Shown here in pieces: positions 33,801 to 44,403 of a stretch of DNA of 64,000 bases. Source of the stretch: Sapria himalayana (taxonomy: Eukaryota; Streptophyta; Magnoliopsida; Malpighiales; Rafflesiaceae). A program made the translations under genes and the position numbers. The notes under the pieces were generated by a model. It was not told the origin of the DNA, ran no database searches, and saw only the letters and a program-made list of their open reading frames with translations. The first letter of the stretch is position 1, and each line of letters begins with the position of its first letter. The stretch spans positions 2,060,512 through 2,124,511 of the forward strand of contig JAREIK010002645.1 of the NCBI GenBank assembly GCA_029783825.1. The letters are read 5' to 3'.

Positions 33801-34287
33801 AACTTTAATTTGTTTGGTTCAGACCTTCGGTATCTAATGGCTGATTGGTCATTTTGTATTTAGTTTGCTTATGTTTTTTTTATGTTTTAATTTTTTTAAC
33901 ATTATTTATTGATTTATTTATTTTTTTGGTTTTAATTTTTCATTTAAAAATTTGCAACTCTATTATATAATTATAATAAATTTTAAACTAATTTTATTTT
34001 ACATTATAAAAAAAAATTAAACTTTGTAAATTTAATAAAATTTAAACAATATTCATAATTCATATTATAAATTTATAATATTATACAATATCAATAATTT
34101 TATATATAATTTTATAATTTATATAATTAAAATAAAAATTAAAACAATAAAATATTTTTTAAAAAAAAATTAAAATATTTTTTGTCCCGTACGGCCAAGC
34201 CAGGCACCGAGCGGGCCAGGCCTGGCACGACACGGTACAGTAACCATGCGCCCGGCACAGGCTGGCCCGGCCTGTCTGACACCTCTA
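30843..34287 (+). mobile_element. 3445-bp hAT element with complete ends, TAGAGGTGTC family
   Basis: Starts TAGAGGTGTCAACC (30843) and ends GTCTGACACCTCTA (34287). Flanked by a perfect 8-bp duplication CTACGAAC (30835-30842 and 34288-34295). GC-rich subterminal blocks rich in CCGGGC and GGCACG occupy about 30855-31100 and 34180-34280; the same blocks make up the small elements at 3032 and 17695. A BED/hAT transposase relic lies between, on +. This is the reference copy for the family in this window; a near-identical partner lies at 62223-64000 in the opposite orientation. The perfect target duplication indicates a fairly recent insertion, yet the coding region carries stops. Confidence 0.93.
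31614..33726 (+). pseudogene. hAT transposase pseudogene (BED finger, RNase H-like, dimerisation domain)
   Basis: From ATG 31614 the frame reads into a BED finger (VVWTHFNIRKQKNVRGEEEE, then CMRLL and GTGQHKRHAELC) with a TAA at codon 39. The RNase H-like region includes FSVTFDNVSNNGAAFN and HVRCMCHVINLTIQAGMK (32400-32570; family TDNA-NN and RCaaHilNLiVq-Gl). MKFLKIFYDTTNMCSSVYTP (32824) and HMVAEIETKYLKYW, then MDPRVKVEGVENTL, match the DUF4413-type segment. The C-terminus MTRELLTPPVSSVASESAFS (about 33416-33475), then DIVEALACLKD, is the hAT dimerisation motif. At least five in-frame stops and a net frameshift (length not divisible by 3) mean no active protein. Similar to RICESLEEPER-like transposases by domain order. 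Confidence 0.85.
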
Positions 34288-34295
34288 CTACGAAC

Positions 34296-34539
34296 AAGTA
34301 TTATTCAAACCTATAAAATAGCAAGAATAATACTTAGTTATATAAACAATGAAAATAATAAATTAAAATGATCAAAAAAAAAAGATATCACAATACAAAA
34401 ATTCTAAAAAACAAAAATATAATGAAAATATAATTTAAGTTATAACAATGTGAAACATATAAGAGGTTCAAAAGCACAAAACATTCAATTTGACATTTTT
34501 ACTCTGTGCATCCAACAATTTATATGCATTTATTTATAA

Positions 34540-34623
<84 letters not shown>

Positions 34624-35100
34624 TATATAGGTGTGTGTGTGTGTGTGTGTGTGTCTACACACCTATATGGCATGCATAAACATAATAACAAATTTTAAGA
34701 GAATTAAAAATGCACAAAACTATTTTTTGAAAATGGAAAACAGTTTTGAAAATCATCATTTCTATTGAAAGACACATGATTTTTAAAAAAACAAGGTTAT
34801 TTTTTTTTTTTTGAAAACAGTTGCAAAATCATAAAAACAGTAGTTTTTTTATTTTGGGTAATTAAAACATAAATATTTTAAATTGGTAGCTGTTTACATA
34901 ATTTCGCCTTTATTTTAATGTCGAATTTATTGCCAGTTAGTAACCCATGTAGTAATTATAAATACCGTAATATGGCATGACCTAAAAATTCGAAATAACG
35001 GAATGTTTGGGATATCGAATCAGCACGCCTGGCAGCGAGTACGAATACGATAAGCTTCAATAATTAAGAATTAATATAATTATATTATAATTATCACAAT
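34296..35100. other. AT-rich spacer with microsatellites, 3' side of the WOX gene
   Basis: AT-rich sequence around the (TA)n-(GT)n tract, with poly-A and poly-T runs (34380, 34800). 34910-35060 is slightly richer and unique-looking. No gene. Confidence 0.5.
34541..34669. repeat. (TA)41 microsatellite with adjoining (GT)12 hairpin
   Basis: About 41 uninterrupted TA units (34541-34622), then ctatatagg, 12 GT units (34631-34654), and ctacacacctatatgg. The arms tataggtgtgt and acacaccta are complementary, so the GT block sits in an imperfect hairpin. A related hairpin next to TA repeats occurs at about 53132-53166. Confidence 0.92.
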
Positions 35101-35511
35101 AATTAACATTTATTATCAGCTTATTATCTCTAGGATAGAAATTCAAGAGAAATTTGCGGGGTTTATAAAAAAACAAGAAGTGTTCAAGGGGCAGAACAGA
35201 ATAAGGAAAGCAAGTGCGTGGACTTCCGTGTCCTGAGAGTTATTCCATTTCAAAAAAAGCAAGATGGAAACAAATCTTTGCTGTAGTCAATCACGCAACA
35301 AACCAGCAAAATTCAAACAGATCAAGAGCGACAGTCCCTGTGTTCCAAAAACAGAAGACAAGAAAAACTTCTTTTGCCCCCTCTTCTCGAAATCAAACGA
35401 ACAAAGAATAGCGGGTTGAAAAAAAATCCATGAGGACCCCGGAGCCGCAGAAAATTCGAAAAAAAAGGCAGAGCACAGATCGATAATTACAGAAGGGTTC
35501 AATCACCGCCA

Positions 35512-36369
35512 TCACCGTCTTCCTTCTGGACGCAGCGGAAACAGTTCCAGCGTTCCATCCCCATCAACAACATCACATGGCTCCGAATTTTCCGTCGTCT
35601 TCAAGCTCGTGCACTTTCTCTTGCAAGAATAAGAACAATCTTCTCTTTCTGGCCCTTCCTGGGAATCACAATACGAAACATTAAAAAAAAAAACATCCAT
35701 ATTTTTATTTCCACGAAACCGAAACCAAAGCCTAAACAAATGATAGCTCAAAGTACCCGAAAATCGAGAGATTGAGAAGCGGAAGATGGCGTGGTTCGTG
35801 GCCTTAGGCTAAAACCGAGGCTGCTGCGCTTCTGTTTCTGTCTCTCCCTCGCTTTGTGATTCTGGAACCAGTAGAACACGTTCTTCCCTTCGATCTTCCC
35901 GTATCGACCAAGCTGCGCTGTTATGTGTTCTATCTGTTGAGCATTAGGAGTTCGCATTCCTCCTTCATACATCATCTCCAGTATTCTAATCTGCTCCTGG
36001 GTTGGATTCCACCTTGTTCCTCCTGGGTGCGTCTCCACCTGCAAAATATCGCACGATCATTAACAATGCACCATGAAAGGCATGCGAAAAAGAACCTCGA
36101 AAGAATACCCAATTAGGCAAGGAGAGGAATCAAGGGATTTTTAACAAAAGAAATGCACCAACCTGATCGGACGGGTCTTTTCCATCGGGGGAGAAAAGCC
36201 GACGAGGGCCGCTTTCGGGCCTGATGAAACTCTTCAGATCCAACGAGGCCGCTGCCGAGTCGGAGACAGCAATTGGAAGCCTCGGCGCTAGCGAGCGAAA
36301 ACGCTTATATCCGAGAGAAAGGGATGGCTCAGAATCGAAGATTTTACAGGCCATTTCATGCACTTTCAT
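35512..36369 (-). CDS. WOX4: WOX4-like WUSCHEL-related homeobox transcription factor
   Basis: Three exons on the minus strand: 36369-36163, 36038-35757 and 35658-35512 (stop included), all phase 0, with GT-AG introns of 124 and 98 bp. The product is 211 aa, against about 250 aa for Arabidopsis WOX4. It starts MKVHE, as WOX4 does, then [12 protein letters not shown] and [10 protein letters not shown], conserved WOX4 words. The homeodomain spans residues 76-140 ([20 protein letters not shown] ... recognition helix [15 protein letters not shown] at 122-136, all key residues present). The WUS box [11 protein letters not shown] is at 199-209, a repression/activation motif needed for WOX function. 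Family knowledge: WOX4 is a nuclear factor promoting vascular cambium proliferation downstream of TDIF-PXY signalling. The protein seems complete and intact. The 3' flank 35120-35511 has raised GC, as expected for a UTR. Exon joins were deduced by eye from splice sites and homology. Confidence 0.92.
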
Positions 36370-36374
36370 AGTTT

Positions 36375-36420
36375 ATGAGTTGGCGTGCGCATGGAGAATT
36401 TAGAGAGCCTTTATAGGCAC
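36375..36420 (-). promoter_or_regulatory. Candidate TATA box and short leader of the WOX4-like gene
   Basis: On the minus strand, tgcctataaaggctc (36418-36404) holds a TATAAA about 40 bp above the ATG at 36369; a start site 30 bp downstream would leave a leader of only about 15 nt. A second candidate, ttatatattta, lies at about 36543-36553 and would give a leader of about 150 nt containing a poly-T run. I cannot choose between them. Confidence 0.35.
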
Positions 36421-37767
36421 CAGGGCAGCGAAGGCGGAGCGGAGAGGATGGTTTAAACAAAAAAAAAAAAAAAAAAAAAAACTGGATCATCATGAGTAGT
36501 TGACTTGGAAACCATACTTTCCCAGACCCAAGTGTGAGAGAAATAAATATATAACAATGACGATCTGGATACTGCTGATTGGCTCTCGCTTCGTTCATGT
36601 TCCTTTAAAACCTTTGAGAAACTCTCGTGCAAAACATTCATGGTGGATGAATTTGTGCAGTTGTTACAGCAGGTGATGTTTGCGGGGGCGTCGGCCGGAT
36701 CCACGGTCGATTGCTGGCTATAAATGTTAGATAAATTTTTGTATATTCTGCGTGGATCAAAGCAGCCCGTAAGAATTAAACAATATCACTGATAATAATT
36801 ATTTGCTAAATAATTTTCCATGAATTTGATTTTTAAAAAGTTCATTAAATTAAATCAATTTATAAAAAAAACAGAACCAAAACATTTTTGTGGTAACGAA
36901 CCCATTCTTACGATTTTAGGAAAAAATGAATAATTTATTGCTACATGTATTTTACGGATTAAAAAACAAAAAAAAAAAAATCTGTTGAAAATCGCGAGGC
37001 AGGGTGAGGGAGAGAAGTCAACAACATATGCCCACTTAGGGCGCACCAGAAATCAAAATCCTACAGACCAACTCGCAGCAACTTCAACAGAGAGCTGCTC
37101 TGGTATAAGAAGTGGCAAACAGCCACTAACAAATCATATAATGCACTGCAAACGAGTCTTGCTGCAGCACAGTAAGGTTTCCCCGACGCATATGGAAGAC
37201 GTTGGCAATAACAATTTTAATCATAATGAAGTGATCTGTAAAAGTTTCCGCTGTGCAGATGCGGGTTCCCATTGTGTTTCCTTCTATTTGATCGTCGTAT
37301 TGACATTTTTATTTCTATCGCTCAACAGTTTGACCTGGTCATTTTTTTTCATGCAAACCTATTATTGAATCCGATGATCTGAAAACTCGTGCACTGATGA
37401 ACACTTCTTTATTTCAGCGAAACCTCCTGCCAATGATGTGTTGATTCTGAAAAATGCAAAAGCAACTTCAAGAGCCTTAATTATTTGCCCGGGTTGGTTT
37501 GATCCAGATGGAGAACAGCTATGCGGGCCCAGGTCAAGACCGGCTGAGATACCAGATGCACACAGTGCCCAAAACGCGTCGGTGTGGACGAAAGAAAACG
37601 ACAGTAGGAGGGGTGTAAATGCGGTTTAGTTGGCCCGTCTAATCGCTCTTTAATTTTTTTTCTCGCTTTGGTGAATCCTGGTTTGGTTTCCCGTGCTTTT
37701 CGGTGCCTTGTTCACTTTCATGCTTTCTCGTCCCTCCCCCTTAAGGCTGAAACTGAAAATAGTAGAA
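36421..37767 (-). other. Upstream region of the WOX4-like gene
   Basis: Relatively GC-rich, unique-looking sequence compared with flanking transposons, broken by a run of about 22 A on + at 36459-36480 and an AT-rich stretch (36780-36980). 37000-37640 has the highest non-repeat GC of the middle of the window. Frames up to 127 aa (for example 36985-37368) have no recognisable domain. It may be promoter or regulatory DNA, or an unrecognised non-coding transcript; no motif was secure. Confidence 0.4.

Positions 37768-37796
<29 letters not shown>
37768..37796. repeat. 29-base G homopolymer
   Basis: Uninterrupted run of 29 G on the plus strand, about 1.4 kb upstream of the WOX4-like ATG. Such a run can form G-quadruplexes and is prone to assembly or base-calling error, so its real length is uncertain. 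Confidence 0.9.
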
Positions 37797-37798
<2 letters not shown>

Positions 37799-38224
37799 GA
37801 AAAGGTGAGACGCAAAAAATTTTAATTTCTTTTGTGTCGAGTAATTTTTGCTGTTATTAAAATAAAATAGACACTATTAATATGGAATATAAAATACTAA
37901 ACAATAAAGAAAATACAAACTAAAAACAATCATGTTATTAAAATATAACCCGCTATAATAATTTGAAAAAATAAATACAAGTTATCATAGATTTGAGATC
38001 GAGATATTTTTCAAAGAAAAATAAACTTTTTTTTTATAGAAATAAAAAAAAATAAAAAATCTCAAATAGATTTCTGATGTAGGCAAGGAGATGTTTCTAA
38101 AATTTTACATTATTCAAATTTATCAATTACATCAATTATATTATCACCAGTATGAATCTTTTGCAGTTTCCTAAAACCTATAGGCTACAACAACACACTT
38201 CTTTAAGGCAGTATTAGAACCATA
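37797..38224. other. AT-rich spacer
   Basis: A/T-rich, no gene or recognisable element. Marks the abrupt return to transposon-like composition beyond the WOX4 upstream region. Confidence 0.5.
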
Positions 38225-38950
38225 TCCATGCAAACATTTGAAAAATAAAAAAGTTTTAATTTTTTTTTGTCACAATCTGTACAAGTCTTGCATTGTAAAT
38301 ACAATATTATTACATGCTATATATGTACACATACACGTAAATATGAATCTGTCCAAATATATATTTTTTATTCTGAATACACACACACACACACACACAC
38401 ATAATACCCAAACTGGAAGAATATACAAATATATAGATAATATTAATGTCAAATATTTATACTCCCACATATTCAAACATGAAGTATAAGATATAATAAA
38501 AATACCTGGATATTTTATTTGTATTTCCAGTATGATCTTGAGTACTAGGGCATCACATGAACACCCGCATATTGTTCACATGAATACTGTATGAACACCG
38601 CATGAATTCTATACAAATTCTCAAACATTCTCCTCACGAACATTAGACGTCCTCTGCACACACATCAAACCACCCTAGTGTGCTTTCATATGCATAAAAG
38701 GATTTAAAAGAAAATCAAGCTAGTGTCTCATCCAAAGCCTTGCATATCATGGGCAAGGGAGACAATTCCACCTTTTCACATGATTAAAAGCAGGCATCTC
38801 ATAAATGGGTTATCTTTTAATTTTCATGCACCACACCTCAACATCATGCAAACCATGCCATGGTTGTAGCAATAGCAATGGCCACAAAGGTGGCTATGGT
38901 TGTGACAGTGGTTGCAATGCCATAACTTAAAAAATGAGGATGATTATTCC
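38225..38950. repeat. Direct repeat, left copy (LTR-like)
   Basis: Shares order and wording with 39838-40420: gcaaacatttg (38230 / 39840), aatatttatac then aagatataataaaaatac (38451 / 39971), gagtactagggcatcacatgaacacc (38540 / 40059), tatgcataa-aggatttaaaagaaaatcaagctagtgtctcatccaaa (38689 / 40177) and ggcaagg-gacaa (38752 / 40238). Divergence is considerable. It includes a (CA)n tract at 38381-38401. The pair with about 0.9 kb between suggests LTRs of a small non-coding retroelement. Confidence 0.65.
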
Positions 38951-39837
38951 ATAGAAAATGGATATCCCATCTATGAAAAATAGGCTACATTTTATTAGAA
39001 AAGGAATGGTATGTCCTCCTCCCACTTGATATGCATGATCTTGAGAGCGATTGAAATAATATTGACACCAATATGGAATTCCGTTGAGAATCCTATTTGT
39101 CTCAAAATAAATATATTAAAAATTTAGATTGATCATTGATCGATCTCTATATTCTTTTATAATAGGGGTAAAAATAACATATTTCTTTTAATCTCCCTAG
39201 TTGTACCAATTGTCTCCCTATCATAAAGCAACTCTTGTATAATAAGTGCTGATTAATTTTCTATGAAAAGTGGATTATTCATACAAACATATCCAAGTCT
39301 TGATAATCTTACATGATCCATATTGTCTAAATTTTCAATGAATAATTGGCTTATTCAAATATCCGAGACATCCTAAATGATTCGGCATCTCATGTTTGTC
39401 TCCAAACAAATTTTCAATGCTAAACAAACTCAATGTTTCGCTAATGTCCAACCTGATTATTTCATAATTTCCAGGCATATATGTGACCTTATGCTCACAA
39501 ATAATACATAAGGAAACTGACAAATCTGTTAGTGATCACTTTCTTTACTAATTATGGCAGATAATAACTTAAAAAATTTATATTTTATTTTCTAGATAAT
39601 TCAATTAACTATTTCTCTTTCTTAGAGAAATAATTTAATTGGGCATACACAAGGAAATTGAATCGTCTAAAAAATTAATCATCTCTGATACTAATTATTA
39701 GTGATTGACCAAGATTCAGCCTGAAAATTAAGAATGATCTCAAAATAAATTCTCGATCCAATGTTGGATTAATTAATTTTTTTTCATGATTTCAAATCTT
39801 TTAACAATATCTAGTTAATTTTACTAAAATATAGTAG
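38951..39837. other. Sequence between the direct repeats
   Basis: About 0.9 kb, AT-rich, without Gag, RT or other recognisable coding motif; consistent with a TRIM- or LARD-like non-autonomous retroelement interior, or with simple spacer. No primer-binding site was identified. Confidence 0.4.
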
Positions 39838-40420
39838 ATTGCAAACATTTGGAATTCACATATTATATATATATATATATTCTGCCCAAAATTATAGAAT
39901 ATATACACATTACATACAAATAATATATTCTGCCCAAACTGGTAAAATTTACAAACACACATATAATGTCTAATATTTATACACCTATAAAATATAAAAT
40001 CAAACACAAGTGCAACATATATTAAAAATACATGGCTATTCTATTTGAGTTTCGAGGATAATCATGAGTACTTGAACACTTCATGAACACCTACACTTCA
40101 TCCACACAAATACCACACTAAAAACACACAACCTTCATATGAACATTGATTATTGAACCACCTCAACATGCTCGGATATGCATAAGAAAATTAAAAGAAA
40201 ACTAGGGTAGTGTCTCATCCAAAACCTTATATAATAGGGCAAGGAGGACAACTCTCTCCTTTTTGTGTGACTGCAACCAAATAAACATTAAACAAATTGT
40301 ATTTTAAATGTCATGCACTAGCTTTCTATGCCATGACAACCATTGCAACCACGCCATGACATCTGAAAATGGGGTTGCATTTTATATTAATTGAATAATA
40401 AATAACAAAAAATAATCAAG
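39838..40420. repeat. Direct repeat, right copy (LTR-like)
   Basis: Partner of 38225-38950; see landmarks there. It has a (TA)n tract at 39863-39881 and a duplicated 'attctgcccaaa' at about 39880 and 39928. Confidence 0.65.
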
Positions 40421-41689
40421 TATGCACTTTATTCATTATATAGCACAAACTTACGTGTTTTTACTTACCTTATAATTGTTGCATTGCCTTTATTTTTATC
40501 CGGATTTTTCATTGAGTGAAATATCACTAGTCATGTGTAACAACCACAATAACATATTGGATGCCTAATATTTTCATTTGTACTAGAGAGGAAGAAAGGA
40601 GTGAAGAGAGGGAGAAAAAATAAACAAAAACTAAAGTTTAATTTGATCTTTTATTCACAATGTCTTTGGGTTCTCACCAAAAGAAGTTCAATCATGAAAG
40701 TAAAGTTCATTTGTGATGGAGACGAAGATGAAGAAGATAGCAAAACAAACGCAAAAAAAAAAAATACATGGTAGAAAAAGGAGACACTATGAACAGAGAG
40801 GAGATGAATCATAGTGGAGAAGCATACAAAAATAAAATATAATAGAATTTTAAAATAGAAAGTGGGACCCACTAATTTGACATACCCATAGAACTTTGAC
40901 GAGGATGCTCTTTATAAGAATATGAGATAATATTTTATGGGTATAGACATGATAGACCAAGAAAATGAGATAATTTTTTGTGCATAAACATGATAGACCA
41001 AGAATACGAGATGATTTTTTATGTTCTTAATTCAAAAAAAAATGAAAAAAATAAACATGGAGAAATGGGACATTTCAATTTTTCTAAAGAGGCATGTGCG
41101 GTGCTTTTTGGATGGGGAGTACCATCATCAAATAATTTTAAAAAGAAAAAACAAACATATAATGTGTGCATTTTTTTTCTCGTGATAGACACAAAAAAAA
41201 TAAATGTGCTACATTTTCTTCTTCTTCTTCTTCTTTTTCTGTGTTATATAGTTTTATCACTTCTAGACATATAGGCAGCACTCATTTTTTAAAGCAATAT
41301 GACTACTCATTTTTGAAGTGGGCTGGCTAGTTTTTTTTTCTAGAAGCGAAAAGAAAACCTAAATTGATTATAGGAATTTTTGGACATAAACTCCTCTTGT
41401 GTCTAGAATCCATCAGTTGAATGAGTGATGAACTATCATTGTTGATGTTACGAATTGAATAATTAACCTTAAAGATAATGCAAAATAATCTATGAAACAT
41501 TCTCTCCAAAAATTACAGATTTTATGTTATTATTTTGAATTTTTAACTTTTAGGGTTTTATATTTTAGAAAATTATTTTTAGTTCAAAACATTATTTGTA
41601 GGCATTATATATTTTATGGATTGTAGTGTGTTGTTTAGTATACTAAATTCCAAATAATATTAGTTATTTTGATTATTATTCATGATGTG
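40421..41689. other. Spacer, no gene recognised
   Basis: Contains purine-rich stretches (40590-40830), a (CTT)n tract at 41217-41239 and a few short frames (60-98 aa) without domains. Nothing that can be supported as a gene or named element. Confidence 0.45.
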
Positions 41690-42660
41690 TATAAAAACTG
41701 ACTTTAAATTGAATAATTTTACTAAATTATGGGTTTTGATGTATTATGATAAATAGTAATGAAACCAAATGATTTTTGAATAAAATATGAGACTTGATAG
41801 ATTTTTGAAAAGGAGATGAGAAAAAAGTCATCTAAAGTCATAGAATTCTTTGTATTATGTCTTTGTGGCACCTCTTTAAGCTATATGATAGTTTTAGCAT
41901 TCAATATTAGTCAAAGCTCTATACAACTAGTCATGCTAATCTTTGTATCTCATGACTCCATCATCTCGTTAATTTAATAATTTTATTATACAACATATTC
42001 TTTTTAACTACACAATTTTCTTTGAGTCATAATTATACTAGCTGATAACAATTTTTATAGATGCATTATTAATTTTATTATCATAGCAACTAAGTACCCT
42101 ACTGGTACTAAAAGTCATGAGAAACTCCAACATCATGACTTTCTTGTTACAAAGTCACTAAGTCTAAATCAAAATTTGTGGTGATATTCTCAATGTTGTG
42201 CTTTTTAACTAAAAAAAATTATATAGAGCAATACTCAAACCACAACTATTTCCAAGGAAATGAATTTTGATCTTGAGGAATAACCAAAGCTATAACTTAT
42301 TACTAGTGACTTTAGAATATAAAGATAAAATATACAAGCCACCACCATTCCTAGTGCCGCAACTTAGTATTAGAGAGATAGAATGTGTATCAATGTCCAT
42401 CCCAATGTTGGGGCCATATGATGTAAGAGAGATACTAAATCTATAATATATTCATAGCATCATGACTTTGTGTTCTAGAAAAGAAATATATAGTCATGAT
42501 CATTCCCAGAACTACATCATCATAAAGCTAAAAGAGACCAAAACCATGACTCATTTTTATAGTCACGATTTTGTATTACAGAAACCAAAAGATAAAGCAG
42601 TAGCATTCCTAAAATTTATAACTTTTTATTTAAATTTGTACCCATACATTTTAGTATAAA
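41690..42660. repeat. Second copy of the degenerate 'catgact' repeat region
   Basis: Between about 41890 and 42600 words such as ctcatgact, atcatgactttgtgttctagaaaagaa (42469) and agtcacgattttgtattacagaa (42560) recur every 60-90 bp, as in 25140-25800. Short frames are shadows. Likely part of an LTR that continues into 42661-43640. Confidence 0.5.
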
Positions 42661-43650
42661 AGTGCAAAACATAAAAATTAGAGAAAGAATTTTAGGACAC
42701 AACAAAAGAGATGAAAAGTTAGGGTTTTGTGAGAAAATTTTCACCCAAACCTTATGGAGATCCATAAGACAAGGAATAATACAAGGCACAAACATAAACA
42801 TTAAGGAGAGTATGAATTTTGTCTTTAGGGGCAAATCTGAGGTGCATGACTGAGTATTGTGTATTTAAGATTTGATTCCTAGACATCTTTGAGGGTTGCT
42901 ATTGGAAATCCAAAATTCAATAAGTTATATCTTTAATTATCTCATGTGAATTCTTTCACAATATCAAACTAAATTGATGTCTTAGTATTATTGTATTTAA
43001 TTTTGTGTGATGAATACTTGATAAAATAATTTTCTGTTTGGATTTTATTGTGATTTGAATATTAATAGATATAGTATTTATGTAAAACTAAAATGAGAGT
43101 TTAATATTAGTTTGTTTGTGCATATTATTTTGTTAGATAATAATGGGTAAGTCATAAAGCATACTTATGCATAATAATAGTAAATAAGAGACAATTCTTT
43201 TAATAGTCACACATGAGACAAACTTATATTTCAAAACTTGATATTGAGTTATGTTAATCATTGAGCATGAATGATTTGTTATTTCAGTGATAAAGTATCA
43301 AAGGAACATCTATGCGAATATCATCATTGGAGAGTGCCTAAGTTGATACTCATATTTTATGCCAATAGAGCATATCACATTTTCATAATAATCCTATATC
43401 TGTTCTATAACTAAGTATAATAAAATCTAAACTATTTAGATAGATTATCATACATAATAAAATATATCAATCCTAGAATCTAAGAGTCTTGTCAAAAATC
43501 TAATGTTATACTTTCAATTAAAATAATAGATGATTAATAGTTAGTTGCTCAAAATACTTACATACTAACTGTGGGATCGATATTTAGATTAAAGTTTAAT
43601 TTATTATTTGTATGACTTGTATACTTGCATGATTGATTAAATGAGAGACC
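42661..43650 (+). repeat. Probable gypsy-type LTR, related to 23231-24236
   Basis: The end tgtgggatcgatatttagatta...atttgtatgacttgtatac (43570-43625) matches 24157-24212. The upstream words around 43250-43500 (aatcattgagcatgaatgatttgtt, atcatcattggagag, then actatttagatag) are also colinear with the other copy. At about 43663 ttttgtgactttgcctaatc may be a decayed tRNA-Asp primer-binding site. Confidence 0.5.
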
Positions 43651-44050
43651 ATTATCCAATGAAATTTTGTGACTTTGCCTAATCCTAAAAATTAAGTATC
43701 GTAACAAAGTTATTACATATGTGCTAAAACATTTTTAATACACATTATCCATATTGAATTATATATCGGACTTTGGGTATTAATGTGCATACTAGATTTT
43801 TTGATATTTTGAATTGTGTTTGTTGTTAATTAAAATAAGAAATGTGGAATCATGCATTTATATTCAAAAATAATAATTTATTGGTATTAGTTTCAATAAA
43901 ATTTCTCAAATGAAATTTATTTAATTTAATTTTGACACTTTTAAAAATAAAAAAATTATTTTACGGTTGCTATTTCAATTTTGATATGTAATTTTTTAAT
44001 CATGTATTAGCATATAATGGTATATATAATTGATGATGTACCAAAATTCA
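43651..44050. other. AT-rich spacer
   Basis: Possible leader of the decayed gypsy element followed by A/T-rich DNA. No coding motif recognised. Confidence 0.4.
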
Positions 44051-44403
44051 GGTGGTGTTTATTTTTTTTACTTATACTGAATAAATTTTTTTTTTGAGTT
44101 TAATGCTGAATGGATTTTAATAGAATTAATTAATAAATTATTTATTTTTTAACATTGGATAATGAGTAGGGATAGTAATGAGGCAAAATTAAAAAAATAA
44201 ATAAATGAGTCGGGTAGAGATGAGGTAGTTCCGCACCAAACCCCCCGTTGTATTCAATAATAGTAAGTGTTATTAGCTCTCATCCTTATTTGGTAATGAT
44301 GAATTTTTTCTTATTTTAGCATAAAATAATTTTTTTTGAACAAAAAAAAATCATAAAAGCAAATTAATTTAAGTGTTTAGCCCAAAAAACGAACAAGACC
44401 TTA
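44051..44403. mobile_element. ~350-bp MITE with a nested GC-richer fragment
   Basis: Left end aggtggtgtttattttttt (44051) and right end aaaaaacgaacaagacctta (to about 44403) are imperfect inverted repeats and resemble those of the MITE at 29704-30021. A piece at 44165-44260 (gggatagtaatgaggcaaaa ... gcaccaaacccccc) looks like an inserted fragment of a different GGGATGGCAA-type hAT MITE. No coding capacity. Confidence 0.5.

Noticed and set aside
36985..37629. 127-aa and 63-aa frames upstream of WOX4
   Set aside because: No recognisable domain, no splice continuity found; kept only as an unexplained GC-rich block.
40651..41274. Short frames (73-98 aa) with Phe/Ser/Lys runs
   Set aside because: Low-complexity translation of homopolymers and CTT repeats.
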